The translations under genes were made by a program, and so were the position numbers. Below, piece after piece: positions 21,801-30,460 of a DNA stretch of 64,000 bases (positions are counted from its first letter, which is position 1; each line of letters begins with the position of its first letter). The stretch is taken from the NCBI RefSeq assembly GCF_000234665.1, contig NC_018336.1, positions 1,308,352 to 1,372,351 on the forward strand. The letters are read 5' to 3'. Under the pieces are notes generated by a model. The model did not search any database. It saw only the letters and a list, made by a program, of their open reading frames with translations, and was not told the DNA's origin. Source of the stretch: Leishmania mexicana MHOM/GT/2001/U1103. Its lineage: Eukaryota; Euglenozoa; Kinetoplastea; Trypanosomatida; Trypanosomatidae.

Positions 21801-23144
21801 CCTCTCTCCGCACTTCAGCGGCGCCGCCGCCACTGGCGGCAGGTGCTGACGGCGAGTCGACCAGAGCTCTGCTTCGATGCAGACGATCGCATTGTCGGAG
21901 GACTGCGTCTCCGCGGCGGCGTCAGCTGGCACCACGTGTACTTCACTTACCCTCAACTGTTTGTGGCCCCCAATGCAGAAGACACAGAGCAGGGGAGCGC
22001 AAGCGACACCTGTGGTGTGCGACCCACCCTCGCCGACGCATGCTTTGCGTGTCCGGCGGTTGGCATGACGGCCGTCGTTGGCCCAAGTGGGGCGGGAAAG
22101 AGTTCGCTCAATCTGCTGCTGCGGCGCCTCTACGATCCGGTCGCCGTGGTGGAGTTTGCTCAGGACGGCGGAACGGCGCGGTCGCCTCCCGACGAGCAGC
22201 TGGGCGCTTATGTTGACTTGAACCATGTGGGTACCACTGCTGACGCAGAGGATGTTCTTGTCGAGGTCCTGCGTCTCGCCCTCGTTGAAAGCGCACTGCC
22301 GCCGCCGTCCAACAACGTGAGACCCCACTCGCCATCTCTGCTCAGTGCGGCTGATGGGCAGAGAGTTACGTCACAGCCTTCGCCGACGGCCTCTGCTTCC
22401 GCGGTTACCTCACCGCGCTACCGTCTGCGAGTACAGCCCGGCTATATCGCCCTTGACGGCATCCCACTATCCCTTTTTGCAGCCGCCTACGTGCGCCAGT
22501 GGCTCGGCTGGCTGCGGCAAACACCGCATGTGCAACCGCGCCAAAGCTTTCTGTCCAACGTACGCGGCACAGCGATGCATGTGACGGTGTGCGACGTGCA
22601 ACGGGCCCTGCGCGTGTGCGGCTGCGACGCCTTCGTGGAAGAGAAACAGCGCACTTTGCGAGATCCCGTTGGCCACTTAAGTGGTGGTGAAGCTCAGCGG
22701 CTGGCGCTGGCAAGCGTTGTCGCGGTCTTGCTCGCGCGCTCTCGGGTGGAACTACTACACGGCATGCCATTGCACGACAGCGACGCTCGCAGGGCGGCAG
22801 CAGCAGCAGCTGCGGTGGGCGGTTTGGTGCTTGACGAGCCGACGAGCAACCTCGATGCCGCTAACGAGCACCAGCTTCTCGCCGCACTGGAAGCGTTGCA
22901 GGAAGGAAGCTGTGAAGCTAATTCGGAGGCTGGGACAGGGCTGCCCCTCTTTATATGGATGATATCGCACCGCATGTCGTCGCTGCGGTCGGCGCAGCAC
23001 ATGGTGGTCGTGGAGGACGGCCGTGTCACGGCGAGTGGACCCTCTGCTGAAGTAAAGGAATCAAACTTGTTCGCAAAGACACAACTGCAGTTACAGCAAC
23101 TCACGGATGTATCGACGTCTGCGCGCGCCGACACAGCAACTTAG
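18831..23144 (+). CDS. ABC transporter, single C-terminal ATPase (ABCB/TAP-like half transporter)
   Basis: This 1437-residue protein has a long N-terminal part with hydrophobic segments (for example residues 10-65 and around 890-960) and one ATP-binding domain at the C-terminus. The ATPase shows Walker A GPSGAGKSS (residues 1084-1092, Lys 1090), Q-loop Gln near 1230, signature LSGGEAQRLAL (from 1283), Walker B LVLDEPTSNLD (Asp 1335, Glu 1336) and switch His 1380 in ISHRMSS. All catalytic residues are present, so it should hydrolyse ATP. The order transmembrane-then-ATPase suggests a half transporter that works as a dimer; substrate and membrane are unknown. Walker A to Q-loop spans about 140 residues, against roughly 45 usually, and an Ala run precedes Walker B. 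The start is the first ATG; a TTG two codons upstream was not used. Confidence 0.85.
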   Translation: MTCELLVSLSPHPALQALFSVAAPISSICASYLRELLWPSQLRDGVSLSASVVVLTVVVTGLRLSKSLCFGDGVYLRQRVLLLVRIRAFVVRWEASCMAEVEACYADVDGQAAAVLARYMGWRAAKRVDTWWTAAVVAGVPSSQPPIASPASFSGIVPSFAFSNDIVLEEALELAYTADGVLRLAEDRRWLGRYVTILQYVLLRRVSQIEEAQLYRCLHERALFPCHPATHKRKGAVQGDRGMQRSTWAAAWRIHHRPTWLAPISGGARFLCLPLSYFPVEAVLPYVARETWLSNRLLSTMLPRWERLCVRSLRRTHKPAPPVPTLKNGARAEKMSSKVQYWFLRYTVPILRTCVEQQRAAARRFCMQELSTASGYDNAASSDLPRGSLALLWRCLRSTCTYFPSATSAAFTSEASAVPNKETSRLVRRVLILRALSQAVTVILQVCCPRLSIRYVTELMVAGYCSHGERSSPSSKPTTTTDTATASPVDTVLGSMAADMGWALVAGIVEALLTRFTGITGHQLSVLLADAATRRVEQELLCVDEAFYCRWLRTASGEADGIGATGVAASPGRRMSPVGMLPARPLITADDVLAVGRRGGERILALHDAVVKRSLRYAALIARAAVTREWRPLAGAAVTAWVDAPALLSSFSVAVGYSAPSDVMRLLSRREESLPSRSPVGLRLLLEVLVDEESDTTAPSDTRHRRRRRLRNPYLALVACSNVWTFEHLLADTKRTVASLCAHVCQLKAVYAAVAVYRYEVSSVRHATTAADVIAAMQEDVRCVLYYSVYQMEHTCRKRCGGVVAASPLLHPLLDPEETALLQQSSALSYLPAHVDYFSLLSLPYRFVLRQLGLEMVFAYRTAAGMQQESRQMAEEWWAQALFNSTFNPLTSALHEALQLTASCATVLLLCSQFVDGMWVVCPLPLPVLLRQAHAVQSYRDLLRSGVAVHRLEDGVAPLQQLCENLPHGIVSDAATLLRSSLQAKSSSAAPLSALQRRRRHWRQVLTASRPELCFDADDRIVGGLRLRGGVSWHHVYFTYPQLFVAPNAEDTEQGSASDTCGVRPTLADACFACPAVGMTAVVGPSGAGKSSLNLLLRRLYDPVAVVEFAQDGGTARSPPDEQLGAYVDLNHVGTTADAEDVLVEVLRLALVESALPPPSNNVRPHSPSLLSAADGQRVTSQPSPTASASAVTSPRYRLRVQPGYIALDGIPLSLFAAAYVRQWLGWLRQTPHVQPRQSFLSNVRGTAMHVTVCDVQRALRVCGCDAFVEEKQRTLRDPVGHLSGGEAQRLALASVVAVLLARSRVELLHGMPLHDSDARRAAAAAAAVGGLVLDEPTSNLDAANEHQLLAALEALQEGSCEANSEAGTGLPLFIWMISHRMSSLRSAQHMVVVEDGRVTASGPSAEVKESNLFAKTQLQLQQLTDVSTSARADTAT

Positions 23145-23966
23145 CATGCAATGAGTGGTGGTGGGGTATTCTAGGTGCGTCTCTCTGTGTCGTTGCGGTG
23201 CTGTCAGTGCAGCGGTGCCACTTGCTCGCTTGTGTGTGCCTTTGGAAGTGCATTTCCAACGCCTCGCTGCCCACTCCGTTGCTGCTTCGCCGCAGGTGGT
23301 CTCCGCATCACACACGACGACGGCGTGGCGTGTCGCTTGCAAGGGTCTCGCATCCCTCCTAGCTGGCCGGATGTCACTGCGAAGTCTTGTTGTCGGAACC
23401 GCTTGATGTGCGCTGGTCGGTACTTTCGGATGCAGCGACGGCGCTTCGTTTCTCTTCTCCAGCACTCATCCACCACGTAACACAGGCACGGCAGCAAAAA
23501 AAAAAGAAAGAAACGTATGAAAGACGTACACGATGGAACTGATGGTGTGCCCGTCGACAGTTTCGCGTGCATCGCTCTTTCACGCGGCCCTCAGAGGGAG
23601 AGAGGGCTCGTAGACGCAGTCCCGTGCCCCTCTATTGGCGCCACCATCCCTTATTCTACCTTATAGCGGCAGCGACAGTGCGAGCAGCTTCAGAGAGTGC
23701 TTCGCCGCTGCTCCTCTGTCTCTCTGTGTTAACCCTTTGTATGCTATGCTACCTCATCCCCGCTCTCTTTCCCTCTGTCTGCGCCCGGCTGGCGGTCACA
23801 CAAGCATCGCGCCTCTGTGTGTCTGTGCGGATCTGTTTGCCGACACCTTCCTGTTCCCGTCCCTCTTTTTTTTCACCGGTGGAGAAGACGTCACTTGCAG
23901 CCTGGGCATCCAAACTGTGTCGCACACCCCTCCCCTCTACCGCACCACATCCCTTGCCCTGCACTC
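23145..23966. other. gene-free region before TDP1
   Basis: Spacer of about 820 bp with T/C-rich tracts; no supported coding frame. The coding frame of the next gene stays open back to 23817, but that extension crosses the predicted splice acceptor. Confidence 0.6.
23844..23884 (+). promoter_or_regulatory. probable spliced-leader acceptor for TDP1
   Basis: A pyrimidine-rich tract with an eight-to-ten T core is followed by the first AG at 23883-23884, 83 nt before the ATG at 23967. Confidence 0.5.
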
Positions 23967-26015
23967 ATGAATGGCGGCGGTGCTACACGGCACGCGGAGG
24001 CTTGCTTTCCGTTTTGGGTCAACGACGTAGGCTCCTTCACTTCCGTGCCACAGGGTCGTGCGCCATCGTCGTGCTCCCTGCTTCGCCTCCGTGACCTGTT
24101 CCGCTGCGACCTGGCCGATCCTGGCGAGTGCTGGCAGCACATCCTGCTTTCCAGCTACGTGACTGACCTTCGATGGCTGCTGGCGACGGTGCCGGAGCTG
24201 TCCGCTGTGACAGGGAAGCTGGTGGTGCTCAGCGGCGAAAAAGGGACGGCGACGCTGCGGCGCACCACCGGCGATCCTTCGTCTCCATACACGGCAACGT
24301 CGCCGCTGATGGACCGGGTGAACCCGTTCATGGCTGCCTTGCGCGAACAAGCGAGGGCCACATCTGCGTTACACACCACTTTATCGCGTGAACGCCTTGC
24401 TGTTCTCGAGCCGCCGCTCCCCGTTGCCTTTGGGACGCACCACACCAAAATGGCGCTCTGCGTCAACAGCAGAGGTCTGCGTATTTCTATCTTCACCGCT
24501 AACCTTGTCGAGCAGGACTGGTGCTGGAAGTCGCAAGGCATCTATCTGCAGGACTTCCCATGGAAGGCGGCGACGGAGTGCTCAAACGACGTCGCCGCAG
24601 GTGCGACTGTGGTGAAAACGGCAGCGAGCAGCACCAGTAAAGGCGGCAATGGCAGTAACACCCTCACAAAGGGCGCCGAATTCGTCGCGCATCTGCGCAA
24701 TTACTTGATGCAGTGCGGCGTGAGTCTCACCACAGCATGCGCTTCACCGACAGATGCGGTATCCGCGGCTGGCCCCCTCGGGATCTTCGAAACGGATTTC
24801 TTATCTCACATCGATTTCTCCGCTGCAGCCGTGTGGCTCATCAGCTCCGTCCCCGGAACGTGCGCGTACGGTGAGGTCGCTCCTGGCTACCGTGTCGGGC
24901 TTTGCCGACTGGCGGAGGTGCTACGGCGCTCGGCGCTGACGATGGCCACGGCGCCGGCGTCCGTCGACCTGAGCTGGCAGTACAGCTCCCAGGGCTCGCT
25001 CAATCTGGCGTTTCTGAACTCTCTGCAAGCAGCCATGTGCGGAGAGTCGGTGTCAGTGATTGAGTCCGGCGACACACCACGAGGCGTGCGTGACGTACAG
25101 GTGGTATACCCCACCGAGGAAGAAGTGCGGAACAGCTGGGAGGGTTGGCGCGGTGGCGGGTCACTCCCGCTGCGCGTGCAGTGTTGCCATGAGTTTGTGA
25201 ACGCGCGGTTGCATCGCTGGGGCAGCAGCGAGGAGGGTCACACGGCGAAGCGTGCTTTCCCGCGGCCAGCTAAAGTCGCGGCGGCGCACGCCAGCCGTGA
25301 GGATGCTGTGGATGTAGATGGAGTGGACAGTGATGGGGGCGAGGGGACGACGGCATCGCTGACGTGCAGCTGCGCAGCCTACCGACAGTTTGCGCTGCCC
25401 CATATTAAGTCGTACGCGGCCGTCGCGCCAGACCGCTCCTGCGTCCGTTGGTTTCTTCTGACGAGTGCGAATCTTTCCCAGGCGGCGTGGGGTAGCCTTA
25501 GCAGGAAGATGAACCAGCGCGGTTCGCGGCAACAGCTCGTGCGCTCGTACGAGCTGGGTGTTATCTACGACTCCCATTCTGCTATTCACCCGTCAGCATC
25601 ATCGTGGTTCAGCGTGGTGTCCAAGACGAAGATCGAGCTTCCGAGCGCACGCAATTCTCGTGCGATGCTCTACGAGACGCCGCTCGGCGTTGAAACTCAG
25701 AATGTGTGTCTGTACACTCCATACAACCTCCTTTGCCCGACCCCGTACGCAAGCACTGCCGCTCTGCGAGCGCGCCGGGACGCACCTGTCGAGGGTGAGC
25801 AGGCTGTGGCAGGATCGACGCTGGACTGTAGTGATGTGCCGTGGGTGCTAGACATGCCACACCGGGGTAGGGACGCCTACGGCCTCGATTTCGAGGAGGC
25901 GTTTGAGAGTAGTGTTTCTCCAAATTTATCAAAGTGGCAGCCTCGTACGCGCGCCATGGAGACCGCACCGCTGCACAACATCGGGGCCCCACGTAAGCGC
26001 ACGCGCGAGGCGTAG
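23967..26015 (+). CDS. TDP1: tyrosyl-DNA phosphodiesterase 1
   Basis: TDP1 removes 3'-phosphotyrosine adducts left by topoisomerase I, and other 3' blocks, during DNA repair. In this 682-residue protein both phospholipase-D-type motifs are intact: GTHHTKMALC with His 159 and Lys 161, followed by FTANLVEQDW; and LPHIKSY with His 479 and Lys 481, followed by LTSANLSQAAWG with Asn 502. These match the two catalytic H-x-K pairs and flanking Asn residues of the family. Length is similar to or slightly above the human enzyme. Non-conserved inserts, such as the Ser/Thr/Gly-rich stretch near residues 215-235 and the acidic one near 450, lie between the motifs. A basic tail (PRKRTREA) may be a nuclear signal. 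The start is the first ATG after the acceptor at 23883. Confidence 0.93.
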   Translation: MNGGGATRHAEACFPFWVNDVGSFTSVPQGRAPSSCSLLRLRDLFRCDLADPGECWQHILLSSYVTDLRWLLATVPELSAVTGKLVVLSGEKGTATLRRTTGDPSSPYTATSPLMDRVNPFMAALREQARATSALHTTLSRERLAVLEPPLPVAFGTHHTKMALCVNSRGLRISIFTANLVEQDWCWKSQGIYLQDFPWKAATECSNDVAAGATVVKTAASSTSKGGNGSNTLTKGAEFVAHLRNYLMQCGVSLTTACASPTDAVSAAGPLGIFETDFLSHIDFSAAAVWLISSVPGTCAYGEVAPGYRVGLCRLAEVLRRSALTMATAPASVDLSWQYSSQGSLNLAFLNSLQAAMCGESVSVIESGDTPRGVRDVQVVYPTEEEVRNSWEGWRGGGSLPLRVQCCHEFVNARLHRWGSSEEGHTAKRAFPRPAKVAAAHASREDAVDVDGVDSDGGEGTTASLTCSCAAYRQFALPHIKSYAAVAPDRSCVRWFLLTSANLSQAAWGSLSRKMNQRGSRQQLVRSYELGVIYDSHSAIHPSASSWFSVVSKTKIELPSARNSRAMLYETPLGVETQNVCLYTPYNLLCPTPYASTAALRARRDAPVEGEQAVAGSTLDCSDVPWVLDMPHRGRDAYGLDFEEAFESSVSPNLSKWQPRTRAMETAPLHNIGAPRKRTREA

Positions 26016-27491
26016 AGTGCGAGGGAGTCAGGCACGTGCGTTCGTGTTTATGCTCTAGGCACGTTGCTCGCCAAATCGCTGTCGAGTGATTATCAGGACG
26101 AACAAGAAGAGTCGTCCCCCCTTTACATCATTTCTCTGCATCCACCTTCGGACAGAGATCGACGGCGGCACTGCGGGACGTGTCAGTCACACAGCCACAG
26201 GTAACTACCAAAAAGAAAGACAAAGGTTGTGAGATGCTGGCCCAGCAAGGGGGAATGGTGGAGTGAGGCGTACGCGACAACCGAACTTTGCGCCATCTGT
26301 TTCCCAGAGTAACGAGCTGTTTACGTTGGCAACGTGCTCCGTCTCCGCAGTCCTCCCCTTCCCACACCCGCCACCACACCTGCGGTGGCGTCCGCCACGC
26401 TCCCCCATGTTCTTTTTCGTCACACTCGCTCTCCCTCATCCCACGCACTCGTTGCCTCAGCCCTTTTTCCTTCCATCTCCTCCTCTCACCCCTTTTGCGT
26501 CTGTCGAGGGTTGTTGAGAGTGGTCGTTGGCTTTACCTCTTCGTTTCTCAAGTGTCGCAGCAAACCTCATCGACTGACAGACGCCACCTCTTGCGCTTCC
26601 GTCTCTGCGAGGCTGCTATCGAGGCAGACAGAGGAAGTCGTGCCCGCTTCACAGCGCGCACGCGGTCACTCGAGCGCACACGCATACGCTCGTGAGATTC
26701 ACAAGAAGCAACCTCACGTACCCCTGAGAGCAAGAAGCAACGAAGTGTTGTGTTGACTCTTTATCTACCGTCTCTGTGCGTGCCAGTGAGGGTGTCGGTG
26801 CGCGACAGTGGGAGAGTGAGTGTCGCTGCTTGACTCCCTTTCTCTGCACATACGCACGGAAGGACTACCTTCATTTATCTCTCACTGCACCAACCCTCCT
26901 CCCGCCAGCTTGCCCCTCCCCATAGGTCGAGTGGCACCTCCCCCCTAACACCTCCCTCTTGACCCGCGCTTTTTCTCTCTTCCTTCCAATGCTCTGCGGC
27001 TGTCTTGCCCGCGAGCGCCGTTTCCCTTCCCCTCAACGAAACAGGCACAATCACAGTCACCGTAACGCTCGTACGCCGAGGTGACCACGACCACCATCAC
27101 CGCTGCCATCCGTCCACCCACCGCGTATCGCTCTTTATATCGTCGCCGCTTCTGCCTTTTCAGGTGAGGCTGTGGTATTCTTGACCCACTTCAGATTGGT
27201 GCTCCCCGTACCCCCTTCCTTTCCTTCTCCCGTGCTTCTTCTGCAGCGCCACACGGAACGGGTGAGTTGCGAGGTGTGCGCGTCTCTGTGTGTATGCGCC
27301 TGCGTGTACTTTAGCTCCCTCTCTTTATAGATAGATATAGAGGTTTGCCACACCCCAACCTTTGTGTGTGTTTGTGTCATCATCGGCAGCAGAGATATTT
27401 ACCAGCGGGGTATGCCAGCGACATAACGCGGAAAACGTATGCGCAACACTCCTCTGTGGTCGCATGCACGCGCTCTTTTTTTATCGTGTAT
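26016..27491. other. gene-free region after TDP1
   Basis: Presumed 3' UTR and intergenic spacer, C/T-rich with several CT tracts; no credible coding frame on either strand. It ends at the 5' border of a SIDER2-like element. Confidence 0.6.
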
Positions 27492-28078
27492 CCCTCATGA
27501 CGAGGGACACCTCAGCGCGTGGTATCTCGGGGGGGGGGCCGTACGCAGCACTGCGGGCGGAGGCCGAGCAGCCCTCCTATCCCCTGCCAAGGCCGAAACA
27601 CTTCTGGTGGTGACCGAGGCAAGTACCCTATGACGAAGGGGGGGGGCTCAGAACGATGCATCGCTACTGATGTCGGCGGTCAGGTTCTGGATGGTGTGGC
27701 ATCGGGGCGACCCCTCGACAGTGGACGCGTCTGTGCCATCCATGCGATTAGGCAGCGTGCCAGTATCACTCGAGCGGGTCTCACTCGGGCCTGCTGGTGG
27801 TGGGGAGCCTGAGTGCCACCCCGAGGGAGATGCACCGCGTGTAAACCAGCATGGCGGGAGCGGCTGTGAGGCGATCTGCAAAGCGGGGATGGGTGGGTAG
27901 AGTTCGAGGCAGAGGCTCTGCTGAGCTCACTGATCTGGTATTGCTCTAGCGCGTATGTCTACGGCATACTTTTCACCACACTGATGGGGCCTGTGGCAGG
28001 CCGGGGGGAGGGAGGAGAGAGTGCAGTCGAGGTCATAGTGTATGGCAGAGAATGGACACACGCTGCAAAGAGGGAAAA
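27492..28078 (+). mobile_element. SIDER2-like degenerate retroposon, plus-strand copy
   Basis: It starts CCCTCATGACGAGGG and ends in AGAGGGAAAA, 587 bp, the same length and nearly the same sequence as the inverted copy at 1161-1747. The open frame crossing its left half is not a gene, since the same sequence occurs in the other copies without coding constraint. A short GTAT precedes the element and follows its A-run, which is too short to be a firm target-site duplication. It lies in sense orientation between TDP1 and the decayed repeat locus, where it could be part of the TDP1 3' UTR. Confidence 0.8.
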
Positions 28079-28429
28079 GTATAGGGAATGTTGTGTTTCT
28101 GCTGAAGTGCGCATCGCTCGGCTCCATCGCATCTCTCTCACGGCACCTCGTGTAGTGTTACCTGGCTTACCGGTATGTGATGGTGTCCTCCCTCCCAACT
28201 TCTTTCGTTTCGCACATTTATCCTCCCTTCCTTTTCGTGCATGTGCGGTTAACATGATGGACGCCTTCTTGTTGGGACCCCATTCTCATCAGAGGTGAGC
28301 CACCGCCTGCGCAAGATTATAGACGAAGCAATCCACTGACGAGACGTTCTCGTCGCGGCGGCCTCCTTTTACCACGTTTTCTGACTAACATCCACCTCCC
28401 CCCCCTTCCGCTGATCCCTAAACTTTTTA
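28079..28429. other. short spacer with a strong pyrimidine tract
   Basis: No gene. Its right end (28383-28427) is a C/T-rich tract typical of a splice acceptor; the next AG is at 28450-28451, just before the first readable domain copy. This suggests the ancestral gene began here. Confidence 0.45.
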
Positions 28430-30460
28430 ATGTGCCGTTGCGCGCGTGTAGTAACACGCCCGTGCGAACGTTCTCTGAGTTCGCCTTTACACGGCAGAAG
28501 ATCGGCTATGAAGAGGACGAGTGGGCTGATAGGGCGCTGGTGCATAGTTAAGCTATTGCAGAGGCTTTCCAGAACGACACCGTCGAGGCACTCGGCATCT
28601 CCTGCGACGACGTTGTCGACTTCTCACTTTTGGAGAACACCTGCACCGTGTCCTGCTCCGTGCGCCACGCCGAGAGTCTCTCCAAGTTGAATGTTCATCG
28701 CGTTCTCATCGCCAGCACTTATCGACGAGTATGAAACCTTTACTTTCAGTACCAGCGGGGAAGGCAGGGTAGGACCGATGCGTCCTCGGCTAGTGATCGT
28801 GCTACAGCAGCATCGGTCCTTGCGAACGACGGCATGGGCCGCAGAGACTTTGTCACCGCAGCTGCACCAAACAGCCCGTACTTGATCAACTTCCACGGCG
28901 ACAACTGGGCACCAGTACTAGAGGTACACATGCTTGAGCCCACGCAAGCCGCTCAGTTGGACATCACCAACGCCCTCAAAGACGGCCGCTTCGATGAAGG
29001 AGAAGCAGCCGCTTCCAAGGGCTGCGGCGCGCTTGACGTGACACTGGAGTCTGTGAAAGGTTAGGCAACGCTCACGTACAGTATTCTGCACACCTCCTCG
29101 GATGATCAGCGTCCGGAGCACACAGCGTTGCTCGACCGATACGCGTATCCACATGTGTGGGCGAAGTACACGGAGTTCAGGATGGAAGCCATCTTCACCG
29201 AGACGCGCCACCGCGTCGTCCTTGACGGCGATGAGCAGGATCGCGTCGTGGAGGCTGCGTGAGAGAAGATCAACGAGGCATTCCGCGAGGATGTGGCTGC
29301 GCTGCTACACCTCCCCATAGATGCCGTGAATCCGCCCACGTGCACCGGCGCGCTTGAGCTGGCGTTCATTGTCCAGCACGCAGCAAGCATGTCTGCGGCT
29401 ACCATCGATGGGGAGCTGGAGAAATGCAACTACCAGTGCACCTGGCTCGGGTATGAGGTAGTCGGCGGGGTCACGTCCCCCAGAGCAACCCCGCAATCGC
29501 AGAGCTTTCTCACCGAGATGCTTTCAATGGAGAATGCCGCACAAAGCCCCAACAAAGACGATGTCGGGCGCGCAGTGATGACTCGCCACCGCCTGCGCTT
29601 TGCCGGTGACGCCTGGCCGCGTGCGGTGGTAGAGCGATGGGCCGCTGTCCTTGGCGCCTTCGTTGCGGATGTGGCAGAGCAGCTGACAGTCCAGGAATCG
29701 CACGCGAAGGACGTCGCCTTTACGGACTCCCTGAAAGCGATGCCTGCCGTTTCTCACCCCCGGCATTCACGCGGCAGACCATAGATAAGCTGCTCGGCGA
29801 GGTGTCTTTCCCTCGCATGTGGCATCTGTGCATGGAGACGGAGGCACCGGTATCAACTCAGAAGCGTAGCGTGCCACCTGCTGCCGCTGCCGAGACGACA
29901 GACCCCACGCAAACTTCTGGCATCACCGCCTCCCCTCTGAACTGGTGCGTCACCGACGCTGTCATAAGCCACCATCGCGTGCGCTCTAACGGAACTGAAC
30001 GGGGTGCGATCGTGAGCCACAGCAGGGAGCAGCTGCGAAAGGCTTTCGTGGCTGACATTGAGGCTGCGGTGGGCGTGTCGGCACATGCTGTGCAGTCAAT
30101 GGTGTTCCTACCGGGCAGTCTGGTCGTTGACTTCGAGCTGGTCCATGCGCAAAGCCTTGACCGTAAAGAGATCGATGGTCACCTCAGCGTCTTCGAGTTC
30201 CCTCACACCTGGGCAGTGTACCTCAACTCCAACGCGAAGAAGGCGGAGGGGTCAGCCGAGCGTATCACCATGCTTCACCGCTTGAAGCTGGAAGGCGGCG
30301 AGTGGAATACGCTTTTGCCAGTGCAGCCCAGTGAATCAGAAGCGGCCTTCGTGAACGACGTGGCGGCCTCGCTGGAACTGTCAATGGAGACGATCACGAA
30401 CCTGGGCTTTCGCATGGGGAGTCTTCTGATTGACATGGACATTGTTCACCCGGCGGAATG
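28430..30460 (+). pseudogene. decayed N-terminal part of the FAZ1-domain repeat gene
   Basis: Six successive copies of the roughly 90-residue domain can be read here, but not in one frame. In the first frame, stops occur at 28549 (TAA), 28732 (TGA), 29062 (TAG) and 29260 (TGA). The TGA at 28732 falls where other copies have the conserved Trp of the terminal W-x-L-Y motif. The reading frame then shifts inside a C-run near 29757-29761, in the middle of the fourth copy, and again at 30458-30461, where a TGA overlaps the ATG of the following open frame in the sixth copy. The possible start ATG at 28430 is out of frame with the first copy. The fifth copy (29962-30225) is intact. Either this part has lost function or the assembly has many errors; the number and kind of lesions favour real decay. 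Confidence 0.75.

Noticed and set aside
21357..22328. 323-codon minus-strand frame
   Set aside because: Lies opposite the ABC transporter, including its Walker A region; a shadow frame.
28732..29262. TGA read as Trp (recoding) to rescue the domain frame
   Set aside because: TAA and TAG stops and frameshifts occur in the same stretch, and neighbouring genes end at ordinary stops; nuclear kinetoplastid code uses TGA as stop.
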